A stretch of 64,000 nt of DNA from Actinomycetota bacterium (lineage in GTDB: Bacteria; Actinomycetota; Acidimicrobiia; Acidimicrobiales; Poriferisodalaceae): the NCBI GenBank assembly GCA_014238065.1, contig JABABU010000031.1:51373-115372 (forward strand), read 5' to 3'. Below, in pieces: positions 17,067-25,756 of the stretch. Position numbers and translations under genes: made by a program. Under the pieces are notes generated by a model. It was not told where the DNA came from, did no database searches, and was given only the letters and a program-made list of their open reading frames with translations. Numbering within the stretch: position 1 is the first letter of the stretch; each line of letters begins with the position of its first letter.

Positions 17067-19048
17067 CGCTCTAGTCCTGGTTCGAGAACGCTCAGCCGAC
17101 CGTTGGTGATGTGTACTCGCTGATGGACCAGATCGTCAGCCCAATTCGGCTCATGGGTCACGATCGCCACCGCTGTTCGCCGGGCCAGGAAGTGTTGGAC
17201 CGCAACACGTAGGCGCAGGCGACCTTCGTCATCGAGACCCGCCAGTGGTTCGTCGAGGATCAGCACATCTGGCCGGCGGCTCAGTAGCCCGGCGAGCAGG
17301 ACCCTTCGTTGTTCACCGCCGCTGAGCTCATCGATACGGCGAGTCGCGAAGTCGGGCTGATCGAGCCCGACAGCTCGCAGAACTGGCGTGACATCTTCGA
17401 CATCGGCTTGGGCTCTGATCTCGTCGAGAACTCTCGACCGGAGCACTTGGAGCCGCGCGTGCTGAAATGCGATGGCCACTCGGGCGTCAGGCCCGGTCAT
17501 TGCTTCGCCGTGCAGTTCGACGGCGCCGCGCGTGGCCTTGAGAAGCCCGACCATCGTCCATGCGAGCGTGCTCTTGCCAGAGCCATTCGAACCCGTGATC
17601 AGCGTTAGTTCACCCTCGCGGAGTTCGAGATCGACGTCGTGCAGGGCTTGAGCAGCCCAAGGTGAGCCCGCGTCGTGGACGATGTCGAGCGACCGTGCCC
17701 GCAGAACGGTGTCTCCCGGTTTTCGGGCGTTGTTGTCCGGGACGACCACGGTCGTCCTGCGCTGGCCGATGCGGAGAATCTCGTCATCGGAAGCGGGAAG
17801 CTCGTCAGAAAGATGCGTGGTGTGCACCACGGCGGTGCCGAAGTCGGCGAGTCGTTCGAGCAGACGGTGCACCTGCTGGCGGCCGACGGGGTCGAGCATG
17901 GCGGTCGACTCGTCGCTGAGCAGCAACGAAGGTCGGCGGGCGAGCGCGCTGCCGATGGCCAAGCGCTGCAGTTCACCGCCCGACAGCGCGCTGGTCTCGC
18001 GCTGTTCGAATCCGGCAAGGCCGACAGCGGTGAGGATCTCGGCGATGTCCGCATCGCTCTGCCCTTCGACTCCCCATCGGACATCGTCGCCGACCCGTGG
18101 TGCAAGCACCTGTGAATCTGGTCGCTGACCAATCAGCGCTGTGCCGCCGGGATGTCCGAGTGCAGCGCCCTGCGAAGCACCTACGGGCAGGCGAAGATCG
18201 TCCAGCCCGGCGATGGCGTGCAACAGCGTGCTCTTTCCAGCTCCATTCGGGCCGAGCACAGTCCAGAACTGACCTTCTTCGACGTGCAGGTCGATGCCGT
18301 TTACATCGGTGAGTTCGTGGCCGCGTCGAACGGATGCGTCCGTCAGTCTCAGGGGAACTGGTGGCCCCTCGCCGGTGGGACAGACATCAACCGATGGTGC
18401 CCCGAGGGCGTTGTCGACACGCTTTGCGACCATTCTGGCGATCCGGAACGCTATCCACGCGTAGCCGATCGTGATGAAGGCCTGCGCTATCGGTGTCGCG
18501 ATGTACCAGTAGGTGATGCCCCAGTCGACGGACCTGACCAGCGTGTCGCCGACACTGTCGAGCCCGACACCACCGACCACGTCGTCGATCCAGACCGAAA
18601 ATCGGTCGATGCCGTCGGCGAGGTTCGCGACGATCTCGAATTGCAGCTCACGGAGTCTGGTCATGATCGAGAGGGCGCCGATGGTGACGACGGCAACGAC
18701 CGGCCATCCGATCAGTAGCGAAAGACCGATGGCCCTGAACGTTCCCCAGCCCCGCCGCAGAGCCGTTCCCGTTGTTCCGCCGAACAGCGCGGCGGTCGCA
18801 AGCTGTCCGACGGGACCGATACCGCCGAGAAGGACACCCATCGACGCTGCCGCCCATCCGGACACAATGATCACCCGCGTCCTGCGGCGCGCGGCCAGAA
18901 CGGCGAACACGACGGTAGACAGGACTTGAAAGAACGTGCCGGCTGCGACGAGTCGTCCGATCCCTGCGAGCGCGAACGTCAACGCTGCGACGGCAGAAGC
19001 GTCGGCAACCTCTGTTGCTGTGAGCTCACGGGAACGGGGCACGATCAC
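17063..19048 (-). CDS. ECF transporter fusion: membrane S component plus two EcfA ATPase domains
   Basis: A 661-residue fusion. Residues ~1-225 form five or six hydrophobic segments resembling DUF2232/YybS-like putative S components. Residues ~235-445 are a first ATPase (Walker A GPNGAGKST, signature LSGGELQRLAIG, Walker B LLLSDES, H-loop VVHTTHL). Residues ~450-661 are a second (GSNGSGKST, LSGGEQRRVLLAG, VLILDEP, IVTHEPN). Dedicated ECF transporters usually encode S, A, A' and T separately or with the two ATPases fused; adding the S component to the same chain is less usual. Together with EcfT it would form a full uptake system in the plasma membrane. Substrate unknown. ATG start at 19048. 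Confidence 0.88.
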   Translation of the reverse strand: MIVPRSRELTATEVADASAVAALTFALAGIGRLVAAGTFFQVLSTVVFAVLAARRRTRVIIVSGWAAASMGVLLGGIGPVGQLATAALFGGTTGTALRRGWGTFRAIGLSLLIGWPVVAVVTIGALSIMTRLRELQFEIVANLADGIDRFSVWIDDVVGGVGLDSVGDTLVRSVDWGITYWYIATPIAQAFITIGYAWIAFRIARMVAKRVDNALGAPSVDVCPTGEGPPVPLRLTDASVRRGHELTDVNGIDLHVEEGQFWTVLGPNGAGKSTLLHAIAGLDDLRLPVGASQGAALGHPGGTALIGQRPDSQVLAPRVGDDVRWGVEGQSDADIAEILTAVGLAGFEQRETSALSGGELQRLAIGSALARRPSLLLSDESTAMLDPVGRQQVHRLLERLADFGTAVVHTTHLSDELPASDDEILRIGQRRTTVVVPDNNARKPGDTVLRARSLDIVHDAGSPWAAQALHDVDLELREGELTLITGSNGSGKSTLAWTMVGLLKATRGAVELHGEAMTGPDARVAIAFQHARLQVLRSRVLDEIRAQADVEDVTPVLRAVGLDQPDFATRRIDELSGGEQRRVLLAGLLSRRPDVLILDEPLAGLDDEGRLRLRVAVQHFLARRTAVAIVTHEPNWADDLVHQRVHITNGRLSVLEPGLER

Positions 19049-19163
19049 CTGTTGATCATCGGTCGAAAAGGGGTCGGATCTGGGTCGTTTCTCTGAGAAA
19101 TTTCAATCGGCGGGTGAGCGGGTGCCACTCATCGTCGGCGCCAACCCTGGCAGAATGTGCCAC

Positions 19164-19544
19164 ATGCCGATGCGAACCAACTGTCATCATTACGAGAGCC
19201 GGTCGTATCCGAATGGCGACACGGTCAGAAAGTGCAACCTCGATCTTGCACCGGAGGCGCCATGGCGCTGTCCGGAAGACTGTCCGAGCTACACCCCTCG
19301 CCAGCTTGACGTCGGCTGGCAACACGGCTCGCTCGGCGTGAACAGTTTTCCTGAGGAACCGAAGTCGTTGGGGGAGGACGATTCGATCGCTGCATTGCTC
19401 GACGAAGCCGAGGACATCCTCAATGCTGCTGGTCCCGACATCCTCGCCGAAGTGAGAGCAGAGCAGGCCAAAAAGACGGGGCGGCTACCCCGATTGTCGA
19501 AGAAGGCGCGGGCAAAGATGCGCAAGAACAAGAAGAAGCGCTGA
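19164..19544 (+). CDS. Small conserved protein with four-Cys N-terminus and Lys-rich tail
   Basis: A 126-residue protein I recognise only as a recurrent actinobacterial hypothetical. The N-terminal ~45 residues hold Cys7, Cys24, Cys36 and Cys40 with His8 and His9 (TNCHH, VRKCNLD, WRCPEDC), a pattern that could bind Zn or an Fe-S cluster. A middle acidic helical region (about 70-100) leads to a strongly basic C-terminus ending in KKARAKMRKNKKKR, suggesting RNA or DNA contact. ATG 19164 is chosen over 19122 because conservation begins at MPMRTNC and CAGAAT lies 7 bases before it, suggesting a leaderless start. It is 73 bases upstream of sufD on the same strand, but the Suf operator lies between, so it is probably separately transcribed. 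Confidence 0.78.
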   Translation: MPMRTNCHHYESRSYPNGDTVRKCNLDLAPEAPWRCPEDCPSYTPRQLDVGWQHGSLGVNSFPEEPKSLGEDDSIAALLDEAEDILNAAGPDILAEVRAEQAKKTGRLPRLSKKARAKMRKNKKKR

Positions 19545-19584
19545 TCGCTCGAAATACTCCTGCTCGATCGAGATCCTCAGGTCA

Positions 19585-19609
19585 TTTCTCCTACGCGCGT
19601 AGGTAAAAT
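19585..19609 (+). promoter_or_regulatory. Predicted Suf operator overlapping a leaderless sufD promoter
   Basis: The site reads TTTCTCCTA, CGCGCG, TAGGTAAAA and contains a perfect 14-bp palindrome CCTACGCGCGTAGG (19590-19603). It is one of three matching sites before suf units. The right end merges with TAAAAT (19604-19609), which is 8 bases before the ATG of sufD, so transcription probably starts at the ATG and the regulator would cover the -10/-35 spacer. No good -35 is visible, so an activator or an IscR-type regulator is possible. Confidence 0.65.
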
Positions 19610-19617
19610 CCGGCTTC

Positions 19618-20883
19618 ATGTTCTCCACGGAAGCGATCGATCAGCTCGCAGGCCCCGACTGGTTGCAGGCCAGGCGCATCAGCGCTCTCGAGCGGGCGGC
19701 TGAAACCGGTTTGCCGTCGGCCCACGAAGAGGTCTGGCGTTACACGCCAATCGGTGACCTCGAACTTGGGTCGTTCTCACCTGTCTTGGAAGCTCCAGCT
19801 TCGATGCACCCTGATCGGAGCGGGATTGCGTCCGACGATGTCGTCGCAGGATCGTCGGTGATCGTCGATCTCGCCGATGGCCATCTCGTCGGAATCGCGA
19901 ACGCGGAAGGGGTCCAAGGCGTCAGGGTCGAACTCGTCGCCGAAGCCGCCGACGGCGACGACCTCCTCGGTAGGGCCCTTCCGGTTGCGTTCGATGCCTT
20001 CAACGAGATCAACCTGGCCCTCGCTCCTTCGCCGATCGTGATCCGAATCGCACGTGGAACCGTCCTCGATGGCCCAGTCGTGGTGAGACACCGGTCGGCG
20101 GCAGCCGACGCTCTGACCTGCTCGCGCGTCATCGTCGTGGCCGGCGAGAACAGCGAAGCAACCGTCGTCGAGGTGCACGAGTCTGGTGACGAGCGAGCGT
20201 TAGCGATTCCGGTGACCGAGTTGGTCGTCGAGCAGGCTGCCCGGTTGCGGCACCTGTCCATTCAGGCACACGGAACGTCGGTGTGGCAGCTCGGTACCCA
20301 GGTCGCCACCATCGATCAAGACGGATATCTCCTCGCGGCCGCCGTCGCGCTCGGAGGAGCGTACGCGAGGCTCAGAACCGACACGAAGATGATCGGCCGC
20401 GGAGCCACCGGTGACATCATCGCCGCGTTCTTCGGTGATGGCGACCAGACGCTCGACTTCAGGACTTTCCAACAACATGTTGCTCCGAACACCCAGTCGA
20501 ACCTCCTGTTCAAAGGCGCTCTCGACGAAGCGGCTCGCTCGATCTACACCGGTCTGATCCGGATCGAAAAAGATGCCGCTGGAGTGACTGCCCACCAAAC
20601 GAACCGCAACATCAAATTGTCCCAAGACGCGTGGGCCGAGTCTGTGCCGAATCTCGAGATCGAGAACAACGACGTCAAGTGCAGCCACGCTTCGGCGGTT
20701 GGACCGATCGACGAAGAACAACGCTTCTACCTCGAGAGCCGTGGCGTGCCGACGGACGTCGCAGAGCGACTCGTCGTTCAGGGTTTCTTCAACGAAGTTC
20801 TACGCCAGCTTCCGTATCGGGCCGTCGTCGACCAGGTCGAGGAACTCCTCACAAGCCGCCTCCAGGTCGGGAGCGACTCATGA
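19618..20883 (+). CDS. sufD: Fe-S cluster assembly protein SufD
   Basis: A 421-residue SufD, the non-catalytic partner of SufB in the SufBC2D scaffold. The helical N-terminus includes WLQARRISALERA and EEVWRYTPI. The beta-helix middle is followed by the conserved C-terminal LLFKGALDEAARSIYTGLIRI and HQTNRNIKLSQDAWAESVPN, then CSHASAVGPIDEEQRFYLES with the conserved His. The length is normal. It starts an operon with a Rieske protein and sufC; each junction is an ATGA overlap. The start is unambiguous and likely leaderless. SufB itself is encoded 11 kb away under a matching operator. Confidence 0.96.
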   Translation: MFSTEAIDQLAGPDWLQARRISALERAAETGLPSAHEEVWRYTPIGDLELGSFSPVLEAPASMHPDRSGIASDDVVAGSSVIVDLADGHLVGIANAEGVQGVRVELVAEAADGDDLLGRALPVAFDAFNEINLALAPSPIVIRIARGTVLDGPVVVRHRSAAADALTCSRVIVVAGENSEATVVEVHESGDERALAIPVTELVVEQAARLRHLSIQAHGTSVWQLGTQVATIDQDGYLLAAAVALGGAYARLRTDTKMIGRGATGDIIAAFFGDGDQTLDFRTFQQHVAPNTQSNLLFKGALDEAARSIYTGLIRIEKDAAGVTAHQTNRNIKLSQDAWAESVPNLEIENNDVKCSHASAVGPIDEEQRFYLESRGVPTDVAERLVVQGFFNEVLRQLPYRAVVDQVEELLTSRLQVGSDS

Positions 20884-21209
20884 CTCGCACAGTCCGACTC
20901 TGCGGCTTCGACGACATTGCGCCGAACAGCTCTGCACGCATCGATATCGAGGGCCACCGGATTGCGGTAGTCAGAATCGGCGACGACCTCTATGCCATCG
21001 GTGATCGATGCAGCCACGCCGACTACTCCCTCTCCGAAGGAGAAGTCTTCCCCGACCGCTGCCGCATCGAGTGTTTCAAACACGGCAGTACGTTCTCACT
21101 CCTGACCGGCGAGCCCGACAGTTTCCCGGCGACGCGACCGGTTCCGGTCTATGACGTCAGAGTGGTGGACGACGACATCGTCGTCGACTTCACGGAGGAC
21201 GACGCATGA
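20880..21209 (+). CDS. Rieske [2Fe-2S] ferredoxin-like protein in the suf operon
   Basis: A 109-residue protein with the Rieske ligands Cys44-x-His46 (CSHADY) and Cys65-x2-His68 (CFKHG). It belongs to the small stand-alone ferredoxins related to the ferredoxin subunits of dioxygenases (BphF/NirD type). ATG 20880 overlaps the sufD stop (ATGA) and its own stop overlaps the sufC ATG, so it is translationally coupled on both sides. Such proteins recur in actinobacterial suf operons and may supply electrons for cluster assembly or be an early client; the exact role is not settled. The usual HG-x-x-F after the second ligand pair is kept (KHGSTF). Confidence 0.93.
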   Translation: MTRTVRLCGFDDIAPNSSARIDIEGHRIAVVRIGDDLYAIGDRCSHADYSLSEGEVFPDRCRIECFKHGSTFSLLTGEPDSFPATRPVPVYDVRVVDDDIVVDFTEDDA

Positions 21210-21991
21210 GCACCTTGAAAGTCAGGGGTCTCTGTGCCTCAGCCGGTGGTACGCCGATTCTCAATGGTGTCGATGTCACTGTTTCGTCCGGCGAAGTGCA
21301 CGTCATCATGGGCCCGAACGGGTCCGGCAAGTCGACGCTCTCCCACGTGATCATGGGCCGCCCCGGCTACGAAGTCACCGAGGGGCAGGTGCTGCTCGAC
21401 GGCGTCGACATGCTTGCGCTCGCGCCGTGGGAACGGGCAAAGGCGGGTCTGTTTCTCGCCCTTCAATACCCCACTGAGGTGCCAGGGGTTCGTCTCGAAG
21501 ACGTCCTTGTCGAGTCGTTCAGGGCCGCGGGTCGCGACGACTTACAGGTCTCCGCGTTGCTCGAACGCGAATCGCGGCGCATCGGTATCGAAGCTGACTT
21601 CCTTGAGCGGTCCCTCAATGTCGATCTCAGCGGCGGCGAGAAGAAACGCAACGAGACTCTTCAACTCGCGGTGCTCGAACCACGGATCGCGATCCTTGAC
21701 GAACTCGACTCCGGTCTCGATGTCGATGCACTCCACGAGTGCTCGCAGCGCATCGAAGCCATGACGAACGAGAACCACCTCGGGGTGCTGGCCATCACCC
21801 ACTACAACCGTCTACTCCACGAGCTCCGAGCCGACCGAATTCACGTTCTCATCAAGGGACGCATCGTCGAGTCCGGAGGACCAGAGCTGGCAACCGAACT
21901 CGAGTCAGACGGCTACGCGAGGTTCCTCCCTGCGGCTGAGGCCCCATCTCTCGGCGCTGCTGATCCATTCGCTGACCCGTTCGCCGTCTGA
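21206..21991 (+). CDS. sufC: Fe-S cluster assembly ATPase SufC (copy 1, with sufD)
   Basis: A 261-residue SufC ATPase. Walker A is GPNGSGKST (36-44), the signature is LSGGEKKRNE, Walker B leads into LDELDSGLDVDAL, and the switch His is in AITHYNRLL. SufC dimerises on SufB-SufD and drives their rearrangement during cluster assembly. Compared with copy 2 at 25753 the Walker B follow-on is DELDSGLD rather than DETDSGLD and the C-terminus is longer. ATGA overlap with the Rieske gene makes it the last gene of the sufD operon. Having two sufC genes in different suf units is unusual; both look intact. Confidence 0.95.
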   Translation: MSTLKVRGLCASAGGTPILNGVDVTVSSGEVHVIMGPNGSGKSTLSHVIMGRPGYEVTEGQVLLDGVDMLALAPWERAKAGLFLALQYPTEVPGVRLEDVLVESFRAAGRDDLQVSALLERESRRIGIEADFLERSLNVDLSGGEKKRNETLQLAVLEPRIAILDELDSGLDVDALHECSQRIEAMTNENHLGVLAITHYNRLLHELRADRIHVLIKGRIVESGGPELATELESDGYARFLPAAEAPSLGAADPFADPFAV

Positions 21992-22003
21992 CCGGAAAAA
22001 CTT

Positions 22004-22027
22004 CGACTCCCGCCGAAGCGGGAGTCG
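22004..22027 (-). terminator. Intrinsic terminator with UUCG tetraloop
   Basis: A perfect 10-bp stem CGACTCCCGC / GCGGGAGTCG. Read on the minus strand, the loop is TTCG closed by C-G, the extra-stable UUCG tetraloop, and it is followed by AAGTTTTT. It therefore best terminates minus-strand transcription from the DivIVA-like gene (stop at 22172), and could also end the sufD-sufC transcript from the other side, 13 bases after its stop, though without a T-tract there. Confidence 0.75.
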
Positions 22028-22171
22028 ATCTGGCGGTTCAGAGCCAGGTCCGCCTGAGTGGCGGTCTCGTCACGCAATGCAGGCCGGACTCGGCTGTCTT
22101 GCGCTCGATATTGCCCGCAGCAGACAGCCGCGGGTCTGTCAGACTCGGACGGGAATCGTCGTCTCGAGCCT

Positions 22172-23074
22172 TCAGGTCATCGTTGGCTCGTGTGTCGTGA
22201 CGACAGCTGGTGCCTCGAGATCGATCGTGACTTCGTCGGTGGTGATGTCGAGGGCCGCATTGAGCGTCTCGACGGTGACGCCGATCTGCGAGCGTTGCTC
22301 GTCGATCGCTGTTTCGAGGATCCCGGCCTCGCTTCGCAGCGCGTACTGTTTTGCTTGGAGCTGGGTGACTTCACGGCTGAGCTGTGCGATGGCTCTTTCA
22401 GCTGCTGCGGTGGCCTTGTCCTTGGAGTCTTTCGCGATGGCTGCCGCATCGGCCTCGGCTTGTCGAAGTGTCTGAGCCGCGACGTCGGAGGCTTCGCTCA
22501 CGATGCGAGCGGCGTGCTGTTCGGCAGCGGCGATCACGCGGTTCTCGGCTTCGTTGATCGCTTCCTTCGCTCTCGCGAGCTTGGTGCGGGCCTCTTCCCG
22601 AAGAGCTTCAGCCTCGATCGCGGCCTGCTGACGAATGTCGGTTGCTGCTGCCTTGGCGCGTCGTGCCGCAACGCCGAGCGCTTCGCCTGCAGCGCGAGTC
22701 ATCTCGTCGGCCTCAGCATGAGCGTTGTCCATGGCCCGCTGCGCGTCGGATCGCATGGCGTCGGCCTCTGAATTGACGTTGGCCGCTGAGACTTCTGCCT
22801 GTTCGCTGATCTTGTGGGCGTGGGCGCGCGCTTCTTTGAGGGCACACTTAGCGGTCTCGCGTGCTGCCTGCAATGTTCGTGCTGCGTCGACGCTAGCGCC
22901 GGCATCGGCCGAAGCCGGCTTGGAGCGAAGGCGCTGTTCGGCTTCGGCTGCTCTGGTCTGGGCTTCTGCAAGCAATCGCTGCAGGCCATGCAGGTATTGA
23001 TCGACCGCTATCGGGTCGTACCCTTTTCTGCGTTCCGGGAAAATCGGAACCGATGCCATCGGGTTCTTGCTCAT
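22172..23074 (-). CDS. DivIVA-like coiled-coil protein
   Basis: A 300-residue protein. The N-terminal ~35 residues, FPERRKGYDPIAVDQYLHGL, resemble the DivIVA/Wag31 domain that binds curved membrane. The rest is an almost unbroken Ala/Glu/Arg-rich coiled coil from about residue 35 to 265, with a short acidic tail. DivIVA proteins mark poles and septa and organise cell wall growth; this one may be a paralogue rather than the main DivIVA, since the usual cell-division neighbours (ftsZ, sepF, ylmH) are absent. Monocistronic by context, with the UUCG terminator at 22004-22027 downstream. Confidence 0.8.
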   Translation of the reverse strand: MSKNPMASVPIFPERRKGYDPIAVDQYLHGLQRLLAEAQTRAAEAEQRLRSKPASADAGASVDAARTLQAARETAKCALKEARAHAHKISEQAEVSAANVNSEADAMRSDAQRAMDNAHAEADEMTRAAGEALGVAARRAKAAATDIRQQAAIEAEALREEARTKLARAKEAINEAENRVIAAAEQHAARIVSEASDVAAQTLRQAEADAAAIAKDSKDKATAAAERAIAQLSREVTQLQAKQYALRSEAGILETAIDEQRSQIGVTVETLNAALDITTDEVTIDLEAPAVVTTHEPTMT

Positions 23075-23262
23075 TGAACACTTCCTTCGCTGCGCTGAAC
23101 CTACGACCGGTCCGTCGACAGCTCCGGCGCGGACTCAAGGACTTTCGCTTTCTTGTGGAAGACGCTTTTCGGCGTCCAAAACCTCTGAGCGCTTCGCTCG
23201 ATAGGATTCGGCGTCCGATTCTTCGGGGTATCTGAAGGGTCACGAAAGTTCACGGGGCTGCC

Positions 23263-23562
23263 GTGCTGCCGAAGCGACTGACCGACCGACAACTCACATC
23301 AGAGCTGGCCGCCCTGGCTGCCTGGACCCGCGACGGCGATGCGATCGTCCGTCACCTGACCTTCGCCGACTTTCCTGCAGCCTTCGGCTTCATGAGTTCG
23401 GTGGCCATCGTGGCCGAGAAACTCAACCACCATCCCGAGTGGTTCAATGTCTACAACCGCGTCGAGATCCGACTCACGACACACGACGTCGACGGCCTCT
23501 CGGGCAGCGACATCAGCTTGGCGAAGCGCATCGACGATCTCGCGGCGGGCGCTCTTACGTGA
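23263..23562 (+). CDS. 4a-hydroxytetrahydrobiopterin dehydratase (PCD/DCoH)
   Basis: A 99-residue pterin-4a-carbinolamine dehydratase. The signature [20 protein letters not shown] (about residues 56-75) carries the catalytic His residues, followed by [14 protein letters not shown]. The enzyme dehydrates 4a-hydroxytetrahydropterin formed by pterin-dependent hydroxylases, but no phenylalanine hydroxylase is nearby; in bacteria the family may also act in molybdopterin-related or other pterin turnover. GTG start at 23263; the stop overlaps the GTG of the NUDIX gene (GTGA), so the two are translationally coupled. Confidence 0.92.
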   Translation: MLPKRLTDRQLTSELAALAAWTRDGDAIVRHLTFADFPAAFGFMSSVAIVAEKLNHHPEWFNVYNRVEIRLTTHDVDGLSGSDISLAKRIDDLAAGALT

Positions 23563-24014
23563 AGCGCCAGCTCTACCGCCTGTATCAGGCTTGGTATCGC
23601 CTCCGTCCACCGCGTCTCACGATCGGCGTGCGCGGATTGGTTCTTGACGCCGGCGGCCAAGTCTGCCTGGTTCAGCACACCTATCGGGACGGCTGGTTTC
23701 TTCCGGGCGGCGGGGTCAAGGTCGGGGAATCGCTCGTCGAGGCGATCAGCCGTGAGCTCGAAGAGGAAACCGGCATCGTGCTGCCGGAAACTCCGCGGAA
23801 GGTGCTCGGCGTCTATTCGAGTTTCGCCGAGCACAAGAGCGATCACATCGTGGTGTTCGTTCTCGACGAGTGGTCTCGAAACGAGAGCCGGAGCCAGGAG
23901 ATCGCGGACATGCGTTTCTTCTCGCCGGACTTGTTGCCAGAGGGAACCTCAGCCGCAACGAGCCGCAGGATCAAGGAGTATGTGACGGGCGTACCGCCCG
24001 GTCACCGTTGGTAG
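23559..24014 (+). CDS. NUDIX hydrolase
   Basis: A 151-residue NUDIX enzyme. The NUDIX box reads [20 protein letters not shown] followed by ETGI (about residues 47-70), with the metal-binding REXXEE intact. Such enzymes hydrolyse nucleoside diphosphates linked to another group; the substrate cannot be read here. GTG 23559 is chosen because it overlaps the preceding stop (GTGA) and because residues upstream in the same frame are an antisense-like Arg-rich stretch. The N-terminus ([14 protein letters not shown]) is basic and aromatic and may touch the membrane or a nucleotide. Confidence 0.92.
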   Translation: MKRQLYRLYQAWYRLRPPRLTIGVRGLVLDAGGQVCLVQHTYRDGWFLPGGGVKVGESLVEAISRELEEETGIVLPETPRKVLGVYSSFAEHKSDHIVVFVLDEWSRNESRSQEIADMRFFSPDLLPEGTSAATSRRIKEYVTGVPPGHRW

Positions 24015-24016
24015 GG

Positions 24017-24490
24017 CTAGTTGGCTTCGCTGACTTCGGCCAGCGCTTCAGCCAGCGTGTTCCACGACAACGTGGCGCACTTGATCCTCACCGGAAACTT
24101 CACCACTCCGCGCAGAGCTTCGAGGTCGCCGAGCTTGACCTCGGGAACGTCATCATGTTCGGTGCCGGAACCATCGAGTTTGCCTTCGTGGATCGACATC
24201 ATGGCCTTGAATGCTCTCGTGATGTCTTTGATGTCTGAGAACGTCTTGCCCTTGATGGCTGAGGACATCATCGATGCCGATGCCTGGCTGATGGAGCAAC
24301 CCTGGCCACCGATTTTGATGTCCTTGACGACGTGTCCCTCGGCATCGATGTACACCACGATCTCGTCACCGCACAGCGGGTTGAAGCCCTCGGTTCTGTG
24401 AGCCGGGGGTGTCTCGAGCTCGCCCTTGTTTCGAGGGCTTCGATAGTGGTCGAGGATGATCTCTCTGTAGAGGTCTTCAAGTCCTGGCAT
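24017..24490 (-). CDS. sufU: Fe-S assembly sulfurtransferase/scaffold SufU
   Basis: A 157-residue SufU/IscU-family protein. The zinc/sulfur-acceptor residues are present: Cys40 and Asp42 in NPLCGDE, Cys65 in GQGCSISQASASM and Cys138 in RIKCATLSW. The longer spacing between the second and third Cys is typical of SufU rather than IscU. It accepts sulfur from SufS and passes it to SufBCD. It lies 33 bases downstream of sufS in the sufC2-sufS-sufU operon, and converges on the NUDIX gene with only two bases between stops. Confidence 0.95.
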   Translation of the reverse strand: MPGLEDLYREIILDHYRSPRNKGELETPPAHRTEGFNPLCGDEIVVYIDAEGHVVKDIKIGGQGCSISQASASMMSSAIKGKTFSDIKDITRAFKAMMSIHEGKLDGSGTEHDDVPEVKLGDLEALRGVVKFPVRIKCATLSWNTLAEALAEVSEAN

Positions 24491-24523
24491 AAATGATCCT
24501 GAATCGCTGGTTCGGGGAGTCCG

Positions 24524-25756
24524 TCAGAAGGAGAAGAAGTCTCGCGCTTCGATGAGCGCAGCCGCGAGGGCATCGACGTCGTCTTCGTCGTTGTAGAGAT
24601 ACAGCGAAGCACGAGCGGTTGCGCCGACACCCAGCACCTTCATCAGCGGTTTCGCGCAGTGGTGGCCGGGGCGGACGCACACCCCGTGCTGGTCGAGAAC
24701 CTGGCTGATGTCGTGTGGATGCACACCTTCGAGGTCGAGTGACAGAACCCCACCTCGCTCGGACGGCTCGGTCGGGCCGTGGATAGTCAACTTCTCGCCG
24801 ACGGTCTCGGTGAGCAATCGCATCGCGTGGGCGGTGAGGGAGACCTCGTGTTCACGCACTGCGTCCATGCCGAGAGCTTCCAGATAGTCGATGGCTGCCG
24901 CCAAGCCGATGGTCTCGGCGATCGGGGGAGTGCCGGCCTCGAACTTGGCGGGAAGACCATCGGGGATGAACCCGTCTTGAGTGACATCGAGGATCATCCC
25001 TCCACCTCCGAGGAACGGTGGCATCGCGTCGAGCAGCGCCTCGCGCGCCCACAGCACACCGACGCCGGTCGGCCCGAGCATCTTGTGCCCAGAGAACGCT
25101 GCGAAGTCGACGCCGAGTTCCTGGATGCTCGTTGGTAGATGTGGCACGTACTGGCAGGCGTCGGCGAGTACGAGAGCTCCCGCAGCGTGAGCGGCGTCGG
25201 CGATCCTTCGCAGCGGGTTGATCGTGCCGAGGACGTTGGACATGGCTGACACCGCGACCAGAGAGGCACCGTCGAGGAGTCGATCGAGATCGGTGAGATC
25301 GAGGTGCCCCCGCTCGTCAACAGGAATCCAGCGCAACTCGATGCCCTTCTCGGTAGCGAGCATTTGCCATGGAACGATGTTGGCGTGGTGTTCCATTTGC
25401 GTCACGACGACGGCGTCGCCTTCGGCCAGATTGGCTCTGCCCCACGAATGGGCCACGAGGTTGATGGCTTCGGTTGCGTTCTTGGTGAAGACGATCTCGT
25501 TCGCGGTCGCGCCTCCGATGAACCGGGACGTGGTGGCGCGCGCCGCCTCCATCATCGAGGTCGACTCCTCGGCGAGCGTGTAGACGCCTCGGTGGACGTT
25601 GGCGTGATGAAGGTCGTAGTACGTGGTCATCGCCTCTGTCACCTGACGTGGGTGCTGCGATGAACCGGCAGAATCGAGATACACGAGCCGGTTGTGCTCG
25701 ATCTTGCGCGACAGGATCGGAAAGTCGCGCTTGACCGCAGCGACGTCGAGACTCAC
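24524..25756 (-). CDS. sufS: Cysteine desulfurase SufS
   Basis: A 410-residue group II cysteine desulfurase, PLP-dependent, which releases sulfur from cysteine as a persulfide for Fe-S assembly. The PLP lysine is Lys225 in FSGHKMLGPTG, the PLP-binding His and Asp lie in TQMEHHANIVPW and VLADACQYVPH, and the persulfide cysteine is Cys367 in RPGHHCAKPLM. The GTG start overlaps the stop of sufC2 (GTGA), giving tight coupling. It is second in the minus-strand operon sufC2-sufS-sufU headed by the shared Suf operator. Confidence 0.96.
   Translation of the reverse strand: MSLDVAAVKRDFPILSRKIEHNRLVYLDSAGSSQHPRQVTEAMTTYYDLHHANVHRGVYTLAEESTSMMEAARATTSRFIGGATANEIVFTKNATEAINLVAHSWGRANLAEGDAVVVTQMEHHANIVPWQMLATEKGIELRWIPVDERGHLDLTDLDRLLDGASLVAVSAMSNVLGTINPLRRIADAAHAAGALVLADACQYVPHLPTSIQELGVDFAAFSGHKMLGPTGVGVLWAREALLDAMPPFLGGGGMILDVTQDGFIPDGLPAKFEAGTPPIAETIGLAAAIDYLEALGMDAVREHEVSLTAHAMRLLTETVGEKLTIHGPTEPSERGGVLSLDLEGVHPHDISQVLDQHGVCVRPGHHCAKPLMKVLGVGATARASLYLYNDEDDVDALAAALIEARDFFSF

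Noticed and set aside
23053..23292. Short open frames between the DivIVA-like gene and the pterin dehydratase gene
   Set aside because: Low-complexity products, no ribosome binding site and no homology that I recognise; this is promoter space.
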